Shown in pieces: positions 1 to 7,949 of a stretch of DNA of 64,000 nucleotides (position 1 is the first letter of the stretch; each line of letters begins with the position of its first letter). This DNA is from a bacterium. Lineage in GTDB: Bacteria; Patescibacteriota; Saccharimonadia; Saccharimonadales; UBA4665. The notes beneath the pieces were generated by a model, which worked only from the letters and a program-made list of their open reading frames with translations, searched no databases and was not told where the DNA came from. Location of the stretch: positions 57,234 through 121,233 of the forward strand of contig JAJZJS010000003.1 in assembly GCA_021810025.1 (NCBI GenBank), in the 5' to 3' direction. Position numbers and translations under genes: made by a program.

Positions 1-882
1 GCTAAATCGATTTATGAAGTTCCTTTGTCCCTGGAAAAAGCTAATATAGCTGATGTTATAACCAAGCATCTTAAACTTAAGACTAAATCACCCAAATTGG
101 ATAGTTGGGAAAAAATGGTTAAACTTGCTACAACCGAGTTTAAACATACCCTAAAAATTGCCCTAATAGCAAAATATCTAGATAATACTGATACTTATAT
201 GTCTGTTTTTGAAGCTTTAAAGGCTGCTGCTATTTGGAATAATACGAATATCGAAATTGACTGGATAGATGCAACTATTCTCGAAAAATCTAAGAGCTTA
301 GACAGTCTAAATAGGTATGATGGAATCTTAGTGCCAGGTGGTTTTGGAAAAAGGGGTCTAAATGGTAAAATTTTGGCTGCCGAATATAGCCTTAAGAATA
401 AAATACCATATCTTGGATTATGTTTAGGTCTTCAAATGGCTGTTATTGCTGCCGCTAGGCTTAATGGACTACAAGAGGCAACAACTTTTGAAATAGATCC
501 TAATTCTAAATATCAAGTTATAACAACCATGAACGATCAAAAAGATAAACAAAATACAGGTGCTACAATGCGATTGGGAAATTATAACTGCAAAATATCT
601 AAGAATAGTTTAGCCTATAATCTCTATCAACAAACTTTGATTACCGAAAGGCATCGCCATAGAGGAGAATGTAACCCCAAATTCTTGAATCAGTTTGAGA
701 AATGGGGGATAAAGGCTTCTGGCATTAATCCAGACAATCAACTTGTGGAGATTATTGAAGCTTTAGATCACCCTTACTTTATAGCAAGCCAATTTCATCC
801 TGAATTTAAAAGCCGTCCAACTAAGCCTCAGCCACTTTTCAATGGATTTATAAAAGCTATGTTAGAAAAACAGGTTATTTAA
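1..882 (+). CDS. pyrG: CTP synthase, C-terminal part (cut by window start)
   Basis: Converts UTP to CTP with glutamine as nitrogen donor. The reading frame is open from base 1 and reads as the synthase domain end (AKSIYEVPL), so the gene starts outside the window and the TTG at 25 is not its start. The rest is a class I glutamine amidotransferase domain: the nucleophile Cys is in GLCLGLQ (codon 421-423), and the His and Glu of the triad are in FHPEF (codons 796-798 and 802-804). The oxyanion-region motif PGGFG is also present. The C-terminal domain looks intact and ends with a normal TAA. A lone receiver gene follows after 40 nt. The identification is secure. Confidence 0.95.
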   Translation, partial: AKSIYEVPLSLEKANIADVITKHLKLKTKSPKLDSWEKMVKLATTEFKHTLKIALIAKYLDNTDTYMSVFEALKAAAIWNNTNIEIDWIDATILEKSKSLDSLNRYDGILVPGGFGKRGLNGKILAAEYSLKNKIPYLGLCLGLQMAVIAAARLNGLQEATTFEIDPNSKYQVITTMNDQKDKQNTGATMRLGNYNCKISKNSLAYNLYQQTLITERHRHRGECNPKFLNQFEKWGIKASGINPDNQLVEIIEALDHPYFIASQFHPEFKSRPTKPQPLFNGFIKAMLEKQVI

Positions 883-922
883 TATTGCTAAATTGTATAT
901 TATTGATTAAGATGATAGTACT

Positions 923-1327
923 ATGGAAAATCAAAAAAACAATAAATTAAAAAGAATTTTACTGGTTGAAGATGATGATGCCTTAGCCAATGTTTATGTC
1001 GGTCGTTTACAGGCTGAGGGATTTGATGTACGAAGAGTTGCGAATGGTGAAGAAGCTCTATCTTCGGCTTTAAGTTATGAGCCTGACCTTGTTTTATTAG
1101 ATGTTATGATGCCAAAAGTTAGTGGATTTGATGTTTTAGATATTCTGAGAAATACGCCCGAAACAGCAAACCTGAAGATTATTATGTTAACAGCTCTAAG
1201 TCAAGATAGCGATAAAGAGAGGGCTCAAAGCTTAGGAGTCGACGATTATTTAGTAAAGTCTCAAGTCGTTATAGCCGATGTTGTAGAAAGAATTAAGCAT
1301 CACCTTAATATGGATACTAGTGCTTAG
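923..1327 (+). CDS. Single-domain response regulator (receiver only)
   Basis: A 134-aa CheY-like receiver with no output domain. The acidic pair is in LLVEDDDA, the phosphoacceptor is Asp60 in LLDVMMP, the switch Thr is in MLTAL and the conserved Lys is in YLVKSQ. All key residues are present, so it should be phosphorylatable. No kinase gene is adjacent; candidate partners are the kinases at 29.9-31.1 kb and 38.0-39.6 kb. Its sequence closely resembles the receiver domain of the protein at 28654-29805, including the ALGQ/ALSQ and LVKSQV segments, so the two are probably paralogues. The output is unknown and probably acts through protein-protein contact. Confidence 0.9.
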   Translation: MENQKNNKLKRILLVEDDDALANVYVGRLQAEGFDVRRVANGEEALSSALSYEPDLVLLDVMMPKVSGFDVLDILRNTPETANLKIIMLTALSQDSDKERAQSLGVDDYLVKSQVVIADVVERIKHHLNMDTSA

Positions 1328-1343
1328 ATTTATTCTAGGATTG

Positions 1344-1616
1344 TTATTTAACGCTGACTTCGGTTCTTCGAACGCTTTTACCACTAAATGTTCGAACTTT
1401 GCGGTTAGTAAACGTAACGATTCCATCTCTTGAGGCGTGAATGGTAAAATTACGACTCAACTTTGTTCCTGGTCCAGGTCGCTTACTCATTCCAACTTGA
1501 CGAACTATAACTTGGCCAACCTTTACTTTTTGACCACCAAACAGCTTAACACCTAAACGTTGACCAGGTGAATCATGAATATTTTTGGCTGTACCGCCCG
1601 CTTTTACGTGTGACAT
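1344..1616 (-). CDS. rpmA: 50S ribosomal protein bL27
   Basis: A 90-aa ribosomal protein near the peptidyl-transferase centre. The N-terminus MSHVKAGGTAKN followed by RLGVK.FGGQ is the bL27 signature, and the length is normal for the family. There is no N-terminal extension of the kind cleaved by Prp in Firmicutes, so the mature form starts directly. It lies 1 nt downstream of the RNA methylase gene on the same strand, so the two are probably co-transcribed. The usual rplU neighbour is absent. It ends 16 nt from the convergent receiver gene. Confidence 0.96.
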   Translation of the reverse strand: MSHVKAGGTAKNIHDSPGQRLGVKLFGGQKVKVGQVIVRQVGMSKRPGPGTKLSRNFTIHASRDGIVTFTNRKVRTFSGKSVRRTEVSVK

Positions 1617-1617
1617 C

Positions 1618-2793
1618 TTATTCCTTTGTTATTATAAGTAACTGTCTTCCCACAATCTGATTATCTCGAATGTAAATCAATTGCTTTGAATTTATACTTT
1701 TAAAATCTATAAAATTGTACCCCATAGCTTCGATTTGGTCAAGGATAGGAAGTGCTTTGAATTGATTTGGCCCATTTCTCCAAATCGGCAAAGCTAAGCA
1801 AACTCGGCCAGATCTTTTTAGTTGGGGTTTTAAATTATATAAGAATGCCCTTATTAACTGATTCATGTTATCTAAAATTGAAGATAATTCTGATTCGGAG
1901 GGATATCGACTTAAAGGTGGTCCAAGAAGGGTTTCTGATGCTACTACATCAAACCCTGACCAGCTCTGATTGGTTGCATCTCCCTCTATAATATTTGATG
2001 TAAGTTTGGAGTCTAGCTTATAAAGCTTCCTCAGCCATTCAATATTATTTTTGCTATATTCTACCATTCTAGGATTTAAATCGCTTCCTATAACGGCTAC
2101 GTTCATTAAAAGTGCCTCTTGAAGAATAACTCCGCTCCCACAGAATGGGTCTAATAAAACAAGGTCTTTTTGACTGAAATTAGGACCGATCGCTAAGTTA
2201 ATAATTATTTGAGCTAGTTTAGGCGGGAGCATCCCGACTTTTGAGTCTCGGTAGGGACGTTTAAAATCTCGTTTTGAATAGTTGTTTATATTTTGAATCA
2301 TGCTAGTTTGGCCAATTCGAAATAAATTGTTGTCCTTAATAATTAAAAATTCATAATTTTGTGCTTTGTGGAGTCTATTATTGATGATTTGAGCAGCATT
2401 AAGCTCTAGTTTATCTGATACTACAAAACGGGAAGAAATATTGAGTAGCGCTAACCTTTTTTTAATATTTAAGCTTAATTTTAAGATTTGTTTTGGGTTA
2501 AGTTGATGGTTATAGACACTAATACCAAATACTACCTTATGTTTTTTATTCTGAGCCTTAATAGCATTAGTGATAAAGGTTTCAATTTGATCCCAGTCCA
2601 ATGTTTCGGCTTGAGTTAAAAGACGACCTATTTTAAGTATTCCTCCTAATCTGTCGATATCGAAATCTACTGGTTCTAGGCTGGAAAGGGCGATGTTGTT
2701 TGTTAGATATTTAAAATAATTTTCACCATAGAGACTAAAGAGCTCTGCTAAAGCAATATTATTATGTCTTCCCAAGATTAAAACCGATTTCAT
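1618..2793 (-). CDS. Putative RNA (tRNA) guanine-N2 methylase, Trm11/UPF0020-like
   Basis: A 391-aa Rossmann methyltransferase with a poorly conserved N-terminal half of about 200 residues that may serve as RNA-binding domain. The SAM-binding motif LLDPFCGSG followed by a conserved GSDLNP acid loop is typical of the Trm11/RlmL (UPF0020) group that methylates guanine N2. The catalytic motif IV, normally [DN]PPY, is replaced by a stretch reading SETLLGPPLSRYP, so the substrate or activity may differ. The gene is immediately upstream of rpmA and divergent from the gene at 2878. The exact target cannot be assigned from sequence alone. Confidence 0.7.
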   Translation of the reverse strand: MKSVLILGRHNNIALAELFSLYGENYFKYLTNNIALSSLEPVDFDIDRLGGILKIGRLLTQAETLDWDQIETFITNAIKAQNKKHKVVFGISVYNHQLNPKQILKLSLNIKKRLALLNISSRFVVSDKLELNAAQIINNRLHKAQNYEFLIIKDNNLFRIGQTSMIQNINNYSKRDFKRPYRDSKVGMLPPKLAQIIINLAIGPNFSQKDLVLLDPFCGSGVILQEALLMNVAVIGSDLNPRMVEYSKNNIEWLRKLYKLDSKLTSNIIEGDATNQSWSGFDVVASETLLGPPLSRYPSESELSSILDNMNQLIRAFLYNLKPQLKRSGRVCLALPIWRNGPNQFKALPILDQIEAMGYNFIDFKSINSKQLIYIRDNQIVGRQLLIITKE

Positions 2794-2862
2794 TTTATAA
2801 TTTTAACCTATTATAAATAATTATGTTTCGGAAATAATTATCTTCCTTTAGTATTTTTTGTT

Positions 2863-2868
2863 TATAAT
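2863..2868 (+). promoter_or_regulatory. -10 box of a near-leaderless promoter
   Basis: TATAAT with the expected start of transcription about 3 nt before the ATG at 2878. No good -35 is visible and there is no Shine-Dalgarno sequence before this ATG. Confidence 0.5.
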
Positions 2869-2877
2869 ATATAAAAT

Positions 2878-3933
2878 ATGTCATTCTCACTTATTAAAAA
2901 ACACTGGAAACTAGTTCTTAACCTTGTAACAATAGTCGCGTTAGTCGTCTTAATATATCTGATTAGAACTGAGCTTTATCAGACTATCAGGAATTTATCG
3001 AACTTGAATATATTGGTGTTGGTCCTGATAATACCAATCGAAATCCTGAACTATCATATGCAGGCCAAGATGTATCAGAACCTTTTTAAGATAGTTGGGA
3101 ATAAGCTTAAGTACAAGTATTTATATAAAGCAGCCCTAGAGTTAAATTTAGTCAATCATCTTTTTCCGAGCGGGGGAGTAACGGGGATTTCTTATTTTGG
3201 AGTTCGGCTCCGCAATAAAGATACGATTAGTGGTGGCAAGGCAACCATGATTCAGATTATGAAGCTTGGGCTTACGCTTTTGTCTTTTGAAGTTTTGTTA
3301 GTGGTTGGGCTAATAATACTAGCCATTTTTGGTAAAGTTAGTAATTTAACAATTCTAGTTTCTGGAATTTTATCAACTCTTTTGGTTGTAGCTACTATCT
3401 TATTTGGTTATGTTGTAGGGAGTAAAACCAGAATAAATAATTTTTTTACGTTTCTGACAAAAGGAATTAACCTAATTCTTTATAAACTTTTTCGAAAAAA
3501 GCCTGAATCAATTAATATTTTGCGGGCTAAAAAAATGTTTAATGATTTCCACGATAATTATCGACAACTAGTTGGGCACTACAAGGAGCTTAAGAGTCCT
3601 TTCTGGTATGCCTTAATGGCTAATGCAACAGAAATCTTAGTGATTTATGTCGTTTATATTGCATTTGGTAAATTTGTAAATATTGGAGCCATAATTATTG
3701 CTTATGGGGTAGCCAACTTTGCAGGACTAGTTTCGGTCCTTCCTGGAGGAATAGGTATTTATGAAGCTCTTATGACAGCTGTTTTAGCAACTGCTGGGAT
3801 TCCGCCCAATCTAAGTTTACCGGTAACTATTACTTATCGAGTTTTAAATACAATAATTCAATTACCTCCTGGATATTATCTATACCATAAGTCACTCAAT
3901 AAAGGTGAAGTAGATAAGATATCACGACCATGA
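2878..3933 (+). CDS. Lysylphosphatidylglycerol synthase TM region-like membrane protein (UPF0104)
   Basis: A 351-aa polytopic protein with about eight hydrophobic segments, starting with a membrane helix at residues 12-30. The segments NHLFPSGGVTG and SVLPGGIGIYEA are the two signatures of the UPF0104/AglD/MprF flippase-like domain. There is no aminoacyl-transferase domain, so it is not a full MprF. Members of this family are thought to move or modify lipid-linked substrates. It overlaps xseA by 4 nt (ATGA), and the start is supported by a TATAAT placed just upstream. Confidence 0.8.
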   Translation: MSFSLIKKHWKLVLNLVTIVALVVLIYLIRTELYQTIRNLSNLNILVLVLIIPIEILNYHMQAKMYQNLFKIVGNKLKYKYLYKAALELNLVNHLFPSGGVTGISYFGVRLRNKDTISGGKATMIQIMKLGLTLLSFEVLLVVGLIILAIFGKVSNLTILVSGILSTLLVVATILFGYVVGSKTRINNFFTFLTKGINLILYKLFRKKPESINILRAKKMFNDFHDNYRQLVGHYKELKSPFWYALMANATEILVIYVVYIAFGKFVNIGAIIIAYGVANFAGLVSVLPGGIGIYEALMTAVLATAGIPPNLSLPVTITYRVLNTIIQLPPGYYLYHKSLNKGEVDKISRP

Positions 3934-5024
3934 AAGATCTCAGTGTTAGTGAATTCTTGTATTATCTAAATAATAATCTAGAAAATACTTTTCCATTAGT
4001 ATCAATCGTTGGAGAACTCGCCAATTTTCGAATCAGTCAAAATAAGTGGATTTATTTTGATTTGAAGGATGAAGTAAGTCATTTGAGGTTTTTTGGGCTA
4101 GCGTTCAAGCTAAAACAGCCTATTAGTGACGGAATGTTGCTTAAGGTTAGTTGTTATCCGAGGATGCACCAAAAGTACGGTTTTAGTATGCAAGTTGTTA
4201 ATGCTCAACCTTTTGGTGAAGGCAGTCTTAAGAAATCTCTAGAAATCCTTCATGCCAAACTAGCCGACGAAGGACTGTTTGCCGTGGAGCGTAAGAGAGC
4301 TTTACCTTATCCTCCAAGTCGAATTGGTTTGATAACTTCTTCTCAATCGGCAGCATATTCAGATTTTATAAAAATAGTTAATAATAGATGGAGTGGTTTA
4401 GAAATTATATTAAGCGATGTCGTTGTGCAGGGTAACTTAGCGGTAGATCAATTAATTCAATCTGTAAAAAAATTAGAAGTAGAAAAAGGCATAGAAGTGA
4501 TTGTTATGATTCGGGGAGGTGGTGATCCTGAAGACTTAGCAGTTTTTAATGATGAAAATTTGACTCGAAAAATTGCTCAATCTAAAGTTCCTGTTATGGT
4601 AGCGGTTGGGCATGAAATAGATATCTGTTTAGCTGAATTAGCAGCCGATGTAAGGGCCTCAACGCCAAGTAACGCAGCTGAAATATTAGTCCCAGAAAAA
4701 GCAAAATATTTGCTTGAGCTCGAACAGAAAGAGGCGATATTAAATTATACATCAGACCAATTAATACTGGTGCAAACAGAAAAAATTAATAATAAACTAA
4801 AATCACTGAATCAATACTGGCTGGATAAATTTAGACGTATCCAGACTAAGATCGATTATTATCAGAATGTGTTAAATGCGCTTAATCCCGAAGCTGTTTT
4901 AAAAAGAGGATATTCGATCACTAGATATAAAGGAAAGATTGTTAAAAATTCAAAAATACTAAAATCAAGGGATAAGATTGACGTTCAATTCTACGATGGT
5001 AATATTAGGGCAGAAGTAAAGTAA
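3930..5024 (+). CDS. xseA: Exodeoxyribonuclease VII large subunit
   Basis: Catalytic subunit of exonuclease VII, which degrades single-stranded DNA to oligonucleotides with XseB. An N-terminal OB-fold (residues 1-100) carries IVGELANFRIS, followed by the catalytic core with IGLITSSQSAA, IRGGGDPEDL and VGHEIDICLAE.AADVRASTPSNAAE spaced as in the family. At 364 aa it is shorter than many homologues (400-450), mainly through a short coiled-coil region before the C-terminal LKRGYSI motif. It overlaps the upstream membrane protein gene by 4 nt and is followed after 14 nt by xseB. Confidence 0.95.
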   Translation: MKDLSVSEFLYYLNNNLENTFPLVSIVGELANFRISQNKWIYFDLKDEVSHLRFFGLAFKLKQPISDGMLLKVSCYPRMHQKYGFSMQVVNAQPFGEGSLKKSLEILHAKLADEGLFAVERKRALPYPPSRIGLITSSQSAAYSDFIKIVNNRWSGLEIILSDVVVQGNLAVDQLIQSVKKLEVEKGIEVIVMIRGGGDPEDLAVFNDENLTRKIAQSKVPVMVAVGHEIDICLAELAADVRASTPSNAAEILVPEKAKYLLELEQKEAILNYTSDQLILVQTEKINNKLKSLNQYWLDKFRRIQTKIDYYQNVLNALNPEAVLKRGYSITRYKGKIVKNSKILKSRDKIDVQFYDGNIRAEVK

Positions 5025-5038
5025 TATTTGTAAAAAAT

Positions 5039-5224
5039 ATGGCTCAAAAAATAAATTTTAAAGAACTAAATAAGGAACTTGAAAGTATCTTGGAAGACTT
5101 CCAAAAAGAACAAATAGATATTGAAGAGATGGTAGCTAAATATAGTCGAGGACAGCAGATTATTAAGGAACTTAAGGATTATTTAAAGTTAGCTCAGAAT
5201 AAAATTACAAAACTTAAAACTTAG
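5039..5224 (+). CDS. xseB: Exodeoxyribonuclease VII small subunit
   Basis: A 61-aa, largely helical small subunit that coats the XseA coiled coil. The pattern FKELNKELESILEDFQ followed by a second amphipathic helix matches the XseB family, and the position directly after xseA confirms it. The small size is normal for this subunit. Confidence 0.9.
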   Translation: MAQKINFKELNKELESILEDFQKEQIDIEEMVAKYSRGQQIIKELKDYLKLAQNKITKLKT

Positions 5225-5232
5225 AAATAAAA

Positions 5233-5340
5233 TTGCCATTGATTGTAAATCTAGGGTCGTACAGTTATGCCAATAAGGCATCTATTCATTTGAGAGAATT
5301 AGGTAATCCGATCTACAACGGGTTGAAAAAGTTAATCTAA
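5233..5340 (+). CDS. Possible 35-aa small protein
   Basis: A short frame with a TTG start directly after xseB, reading MPLIVNLGSYSYANKASIHL at its N-terminus and ending KKLI. There is no clear Shine-Dalgarno sequence and no recognisable family. It could equally be non-coding sequence between xseB and the promoter of the next gene. Confidence 0.2.
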   Translation: MPLIVNLGSYSYANKASIHLRELGNPIYNGLKKLI

Positions 5341-5405
5341 AGAAATGATACTAAAAAGTTAATCGCAGTTTTCTTAATAGCTAATTTATAATAGGATAAT
5401 CGTTC

Positions 5406-5434
5406 TTGGCTATTTTCATAAACTTTGGTACGAT
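5406..5434 (+). promoter_or_regulatory. Promoter of the gene at 5442, leaderless
   Basis: TTGGCT, a 17-nt spacer and TACGAT. The predicted first transcribed base (5441) is next to the ATG at 5442. The TTG at 5406 that could be read as an in-frame start is the -35 box. Confidence 0.55.
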
Positions 5435-5441
5435 TTTAAGT

Positions 5442-6104
5442 ATGAAGCATAATCAGAATGGATTTAGTACTTTGTTGTTCTCATTTATTGCAACAATTAT
5501 CTTGTTAATTGTCGTTATAGTTTTTTCTGTATGGGCATATAGCGGTCGCCAGAAATACAAAAACAATGTTACGGACATTGTTAATGCTGCCGTCAATAAA
5601 GCCGTGGCAAATCAAAAAAATATCGATAACCAACAATTTCTCGTAGCCGAACAATCTCCATATACCGCTTATTATGGTCCGCAAAGTTACGGAAGTTTAG
5701 TTGTCCAGTATCCAAAAACATGGAGTTCCTACGTCAATACTACGGGCGGAAACTATCCCTTAGATGGATATTTCTTTCCCGGGACATTAACATCTGTCAG
5801 CGACAATTCTCCGGTCAATTTTGCTCTTAGGATTAGGGTAGATAATGAGCCCTACTCACAAGTTATATCGCAGTATTCGAGCCTTCAAAGCTCAGGATTA
5901 GTTACTGTAAGTTCATATTCTTTGCCTAAAGTCCCAAGTGTTGTAGGTGTTAAGGTGACGGGACAGATGCTGTCTAATGCTCAAAAGAATGCAACCGATA
6001 TTATCCTACCGCTTCGATCTCAAACGCTTGAAATTTGGACAGAAGGCGGTTCTTACCTGTCTAATTTCAATACTATTCTTCAGAGCTTAGTATTCTCGCC
6101 CTAG
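5442..6104 (+). CDS. Membrane-anchored extracytoplasmic protein, function unknown
   Basis: A 220-aa protein with one N-terminal membrane helix (about residues 10-34) after a short MKHNQNGF leader, then about 180 residues outside the cell. The GFSTLL...F start is reminiscent of type IV pilin-like N-termini but lacks Glu at position 5, so a pilin call is not justified. The external part contains a YGSLVVQYPKTW segment and is rich in Ser, Thr and Tyr, perhaps a small PsbP/lipoprotein-like fold. An in-frame TTG 36 nt upstream is rejected as start because it coincides with the promoter -35 box. Confidence 0.7.
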   Translation: MKHNQNGFSTLLFSFIATIILLIVVIVFSVWAYSGRQKYKNNVTDIVNAAVNKAVANQKNIDNQQFLVAEQSPYTAYYGPQSYGSLVVQYPKTWSSYVNTTGGNYPLDGYFFPGTLTSVSDNSPVNFALRIRVDNEPYSQVISQYSSLQSSGLVTVSSYSLPKVPSVVGVKVTGQMLSNAQKNATDIILPLRSQTLEIWTEGGSYLSNFNTILQSLVFSP

Positions 6105-6161
6105 CTCAACTTATTTGTGTACCAAGTGCTATAATAACTCTAGATATTGAGGGTTATTAAA

Positions 6162-6875
6162 ATGGATGTGGAGCAGCGAAAAAGTCAAATAGAAGAGTTA
6201 AGCTCAATTTTGAATTTAGCCGATCAGTTGAAACTACCGTTTCTGCAAATACTGAAAGAGACTGAGTTGGAAGAGTTAGGTCTCAAAGCTAGCTTAAATA
6301 ATATAAAAACTTCAGCAGAATTTGCCTTGAAGTTGTTAGATAGCTACCTTCTTAGTGCTCGCTTAAGTAGTCAGGACATTGAACTAATCGAGGAACCATT
6401 ATCAATTAATTCAATCCTGTATGATTGTGGACACGTCTTAGATCAATTGGCCAAACAGTACGGAGTTTTAATTGAAATGAATTCTAACTCTAAAAACTTT
6501 CCAATTCTCGGCAATAAAACTGGTTTAGAATCGGCTTTAATTAGTCTTGGGTCATCGTTAATTGAATCAGTCGGAACAATTCAAGGTTCAGATTTAAAAA
6601 TATATCTTGTTAGCCATAGAACTCGATATGGCGTTGTAGCTGGTATTTATGCTAAGAACCTTCCTGCGAGCATAGCTAGCTTAAAACTAGCCCAAAAGAT
6701 TAAGGGTCTGTCTCAACAGCCATTTCCTAGCCTTATTCCTTCCGCAGGGTCAGGAGTCCTTATTGCTAATAATATTTTTAAGCTTATGAATTTAAAACTA
6801 TATCCTTCTAGGTACTCAAAGCTGAATGGTTTAAGTACTATTCTAAAGATTAGCCAACAATTACAGTTAATTTGA
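6162..6875 (+). CDS. Degenerate histidine-kinase-like protein
   Basis: About 237 aa from the ATG at 6162, which has GAGGG upstream; an earlier in-frame start at 6147 is less likely. The N-terminal helical part occupies the place of a HisKA dimerisation domain (KLPFLQILKETELEEL) but has no phosphorylatable His or HE.RTP motif. The C-terminal part resembles a GHKL ATPase fold, with GLESALISLG in the N-box position but no Asn, and a G2-like PSAGSGVLIANNIF. Probably a pseudokinase. It is followed with no gap by a receiver whose phosphoacceptor is Glu. The kinase-like assignment rests on pattern and context. Confidence 0.55.
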   Translation: MDVEQRKSQIEELSSILNLADQLKLPFLQILKETELEELGLKASLNNIKTSAEFALKLLDSYLLSARLSSQDIELIEEPLSINSILYDCGHVLDQLAKQYGVLIEMNSNSKNFPILGNKTGLESALISLGSSLIESVGTIQGSDLKIYLVSHRTRYGVVAGIYAKNLPASIASLKLAQKIKGLSQQPFPSLIPSAGSGVLIANNIFKLMNLKLYPSRYSKLNGLSTILKISQQLQLI

Positions 6876-7247
6876 ATGAAAAAGATACTTTTAGTTGAGC
6901 CAGATCGAGTGTTGGGAAATATTTATCTAAGATCTTTAATTATTGCTAAAAATGAATGTTTATTAGTCACTAATGCCGAAGATGCAATTCATGCTATTGA
7001 TTCTTTTAAGCCCGATGTCATTATACTCGAAATTCAACTAGTGGAGCACTCTGGGATAGAATTAATTTATGAGATTCGATCATATCGAGAATTTAAGAAT
7101 ATAAGATTAATTATTCTTTCTGGAGTGAACAATGACAGCTTCAATACAAATCGACGTCTTTTCAGAGATGAGCTTGGGGTAGATAAATACTTCTATAAAC
7201 CTCACACTCAATTAATTGAGCTTAATAACTACATTAAATCTCTTTAA
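6876..7247 (+). CDS. Pseudo-receiver protein (Asp to Glu at phosphorylation site)
   Basis: A 123-aa CheY-like domain with no output domain. The usual acidic pair is altered to LLVEPDR. The residue aligning with the phosphoacceptor Asp is Glu52 (codon 7029-7031, in VIILEIQLVE), the switch position is Ser in ILSGV, and the conserved Lys remains in YFYKPH. Glu at this site cannot be phosphorylated in the normal way and often mimics the active state. The gene follows the degenerate kinase directly (its ATG abuts the TGA), so the two probably act together without phosphotransfer. recO begins 2 nt downstream. Confidence 0.8.
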   Translation: MKKILLVEPDRVLGNIYLRSLIIAKNECLLVTNAEDAIHAIDSFKPDVIILEIQLVEHSGIELIYEIRSYREFKNIRLIILSGVNNDSFNTNRRLFRDELGVDKYFYKPHTQLIELNNYIKSL

Positions 7248-7249
7248 AT

Positions 7250-7939
7250 ATGAACAAGGAAGTTATTACTCCGGCAATTGTTTTAAAAAGAGTTAATTAT
7301 GGCGAATATGATCGTATTCTAACGGTAATTACGCCTGATAACGGTAAGCTTAGTCTTATTGCAAAAGGATCACGAAAGATTAAATCAAAGTTGTCGGGAA
7401 GTATCGAGTTATTTTCGGTGTTCGAAGCAAAGATTTTAAACTCAAACTATAATTTGGCGATTTTGGTTTCAGCTCGATCGGTTAGCTATTACCAAAACAT
7501 AGTAAAAGACATTGCGCGAGTACAACTTGGATATTTAGCGCTCAAAACTATTGATTTAATAACTCAAGATAATAGTGACCACGATTTTTATAAACTTTTA
7601 GAAGAATTTCTAATACTTTTAAATAATGATCAAAACAGTATTACGGTCTTACAAAATTGGTTAAAAGCCCAACTTTTAGTAATAAATGGTCATACTCCTA
7701 ATCTTATTACAGACATTGAAAATAAAAAATTAATTAAAAACCAAACATATTCTATTGATATTGAGAATATGGTTTTGTCTTCAAAAGGTAAGATAACAGA
7801 TCAAGATATTAAAATATTAAGAATTCTATTTAATCCTAATGGTAGCAAAATGATATTTCGAATTGAAGAAGCCGAAAAGATAATTAAAAAGCTTGATTCT
7901 ACTATAGAAGCTATGTTTATGAGACATCTTTCGGTATAA
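7250..7939 (+). CDS. recO: DNA repair protein RecO
   Basis: A 229-aa recombination mediator that loads RecA with RecR. The N-terminal OB-fold has the typical start ITPAIVLKRVNYGEYDRILTV..P..GK.SLIAKG, followed by a helical region. The central zinc-binding cysteines of many RecO proteins are absent, as in many small genomes. The gene starts 2 nt after the pseudo-receiver. Its stop codon lies inside the TATAAT that probably drives glyS. Confidence 0.88.
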   Translation: MNKEVITPAIVLKRVNYGEYDRILTVITPDNGKLSLIAKGSRKIKSKLSGSIELFSVFEAKILNSNYNLAILVSARSVSYYQNIVKDIARVQLGYLALKTIDLITQDNSDHDFYKLLEEFLILLNNDQNSITVLQNWLKAQLLVINGHTPNLITDIENKKLIKNQTYSIDIENMVLSSKGKITDQDIKILRILFNPNGSKMIFRIEEAEKIIKKLDSTIEAMFMRHLSV

Positions 7940-7940
7940 T
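7935..7940 (+). promoter_or_regulatory. -10 box before glyS, overlapping the recO stop
   Basis: TATAAT whose predicted transcription start (7947) lies 3 nt before the glyS ATG. The recO stop codon is inside the box. No strong -35 is seen. Confidence 0.45.
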
Positions 7941-7949
7941 CGAACTATT

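Noticed and set aside
5406..5441. TTG at 5406 as start of the 5442 gene
   Set aside because: The TTG is the -35 hexamer of a promoter with a 17-nt spacer; the added 12 residues precede a normal short basic N-terminus.
5442..6104. Type IV pilin
   Set aside because: The N-terminus looks vaguely like one, but Glu at +5 and a prepilin cleavage site are missing and there are no pil genes in the window.
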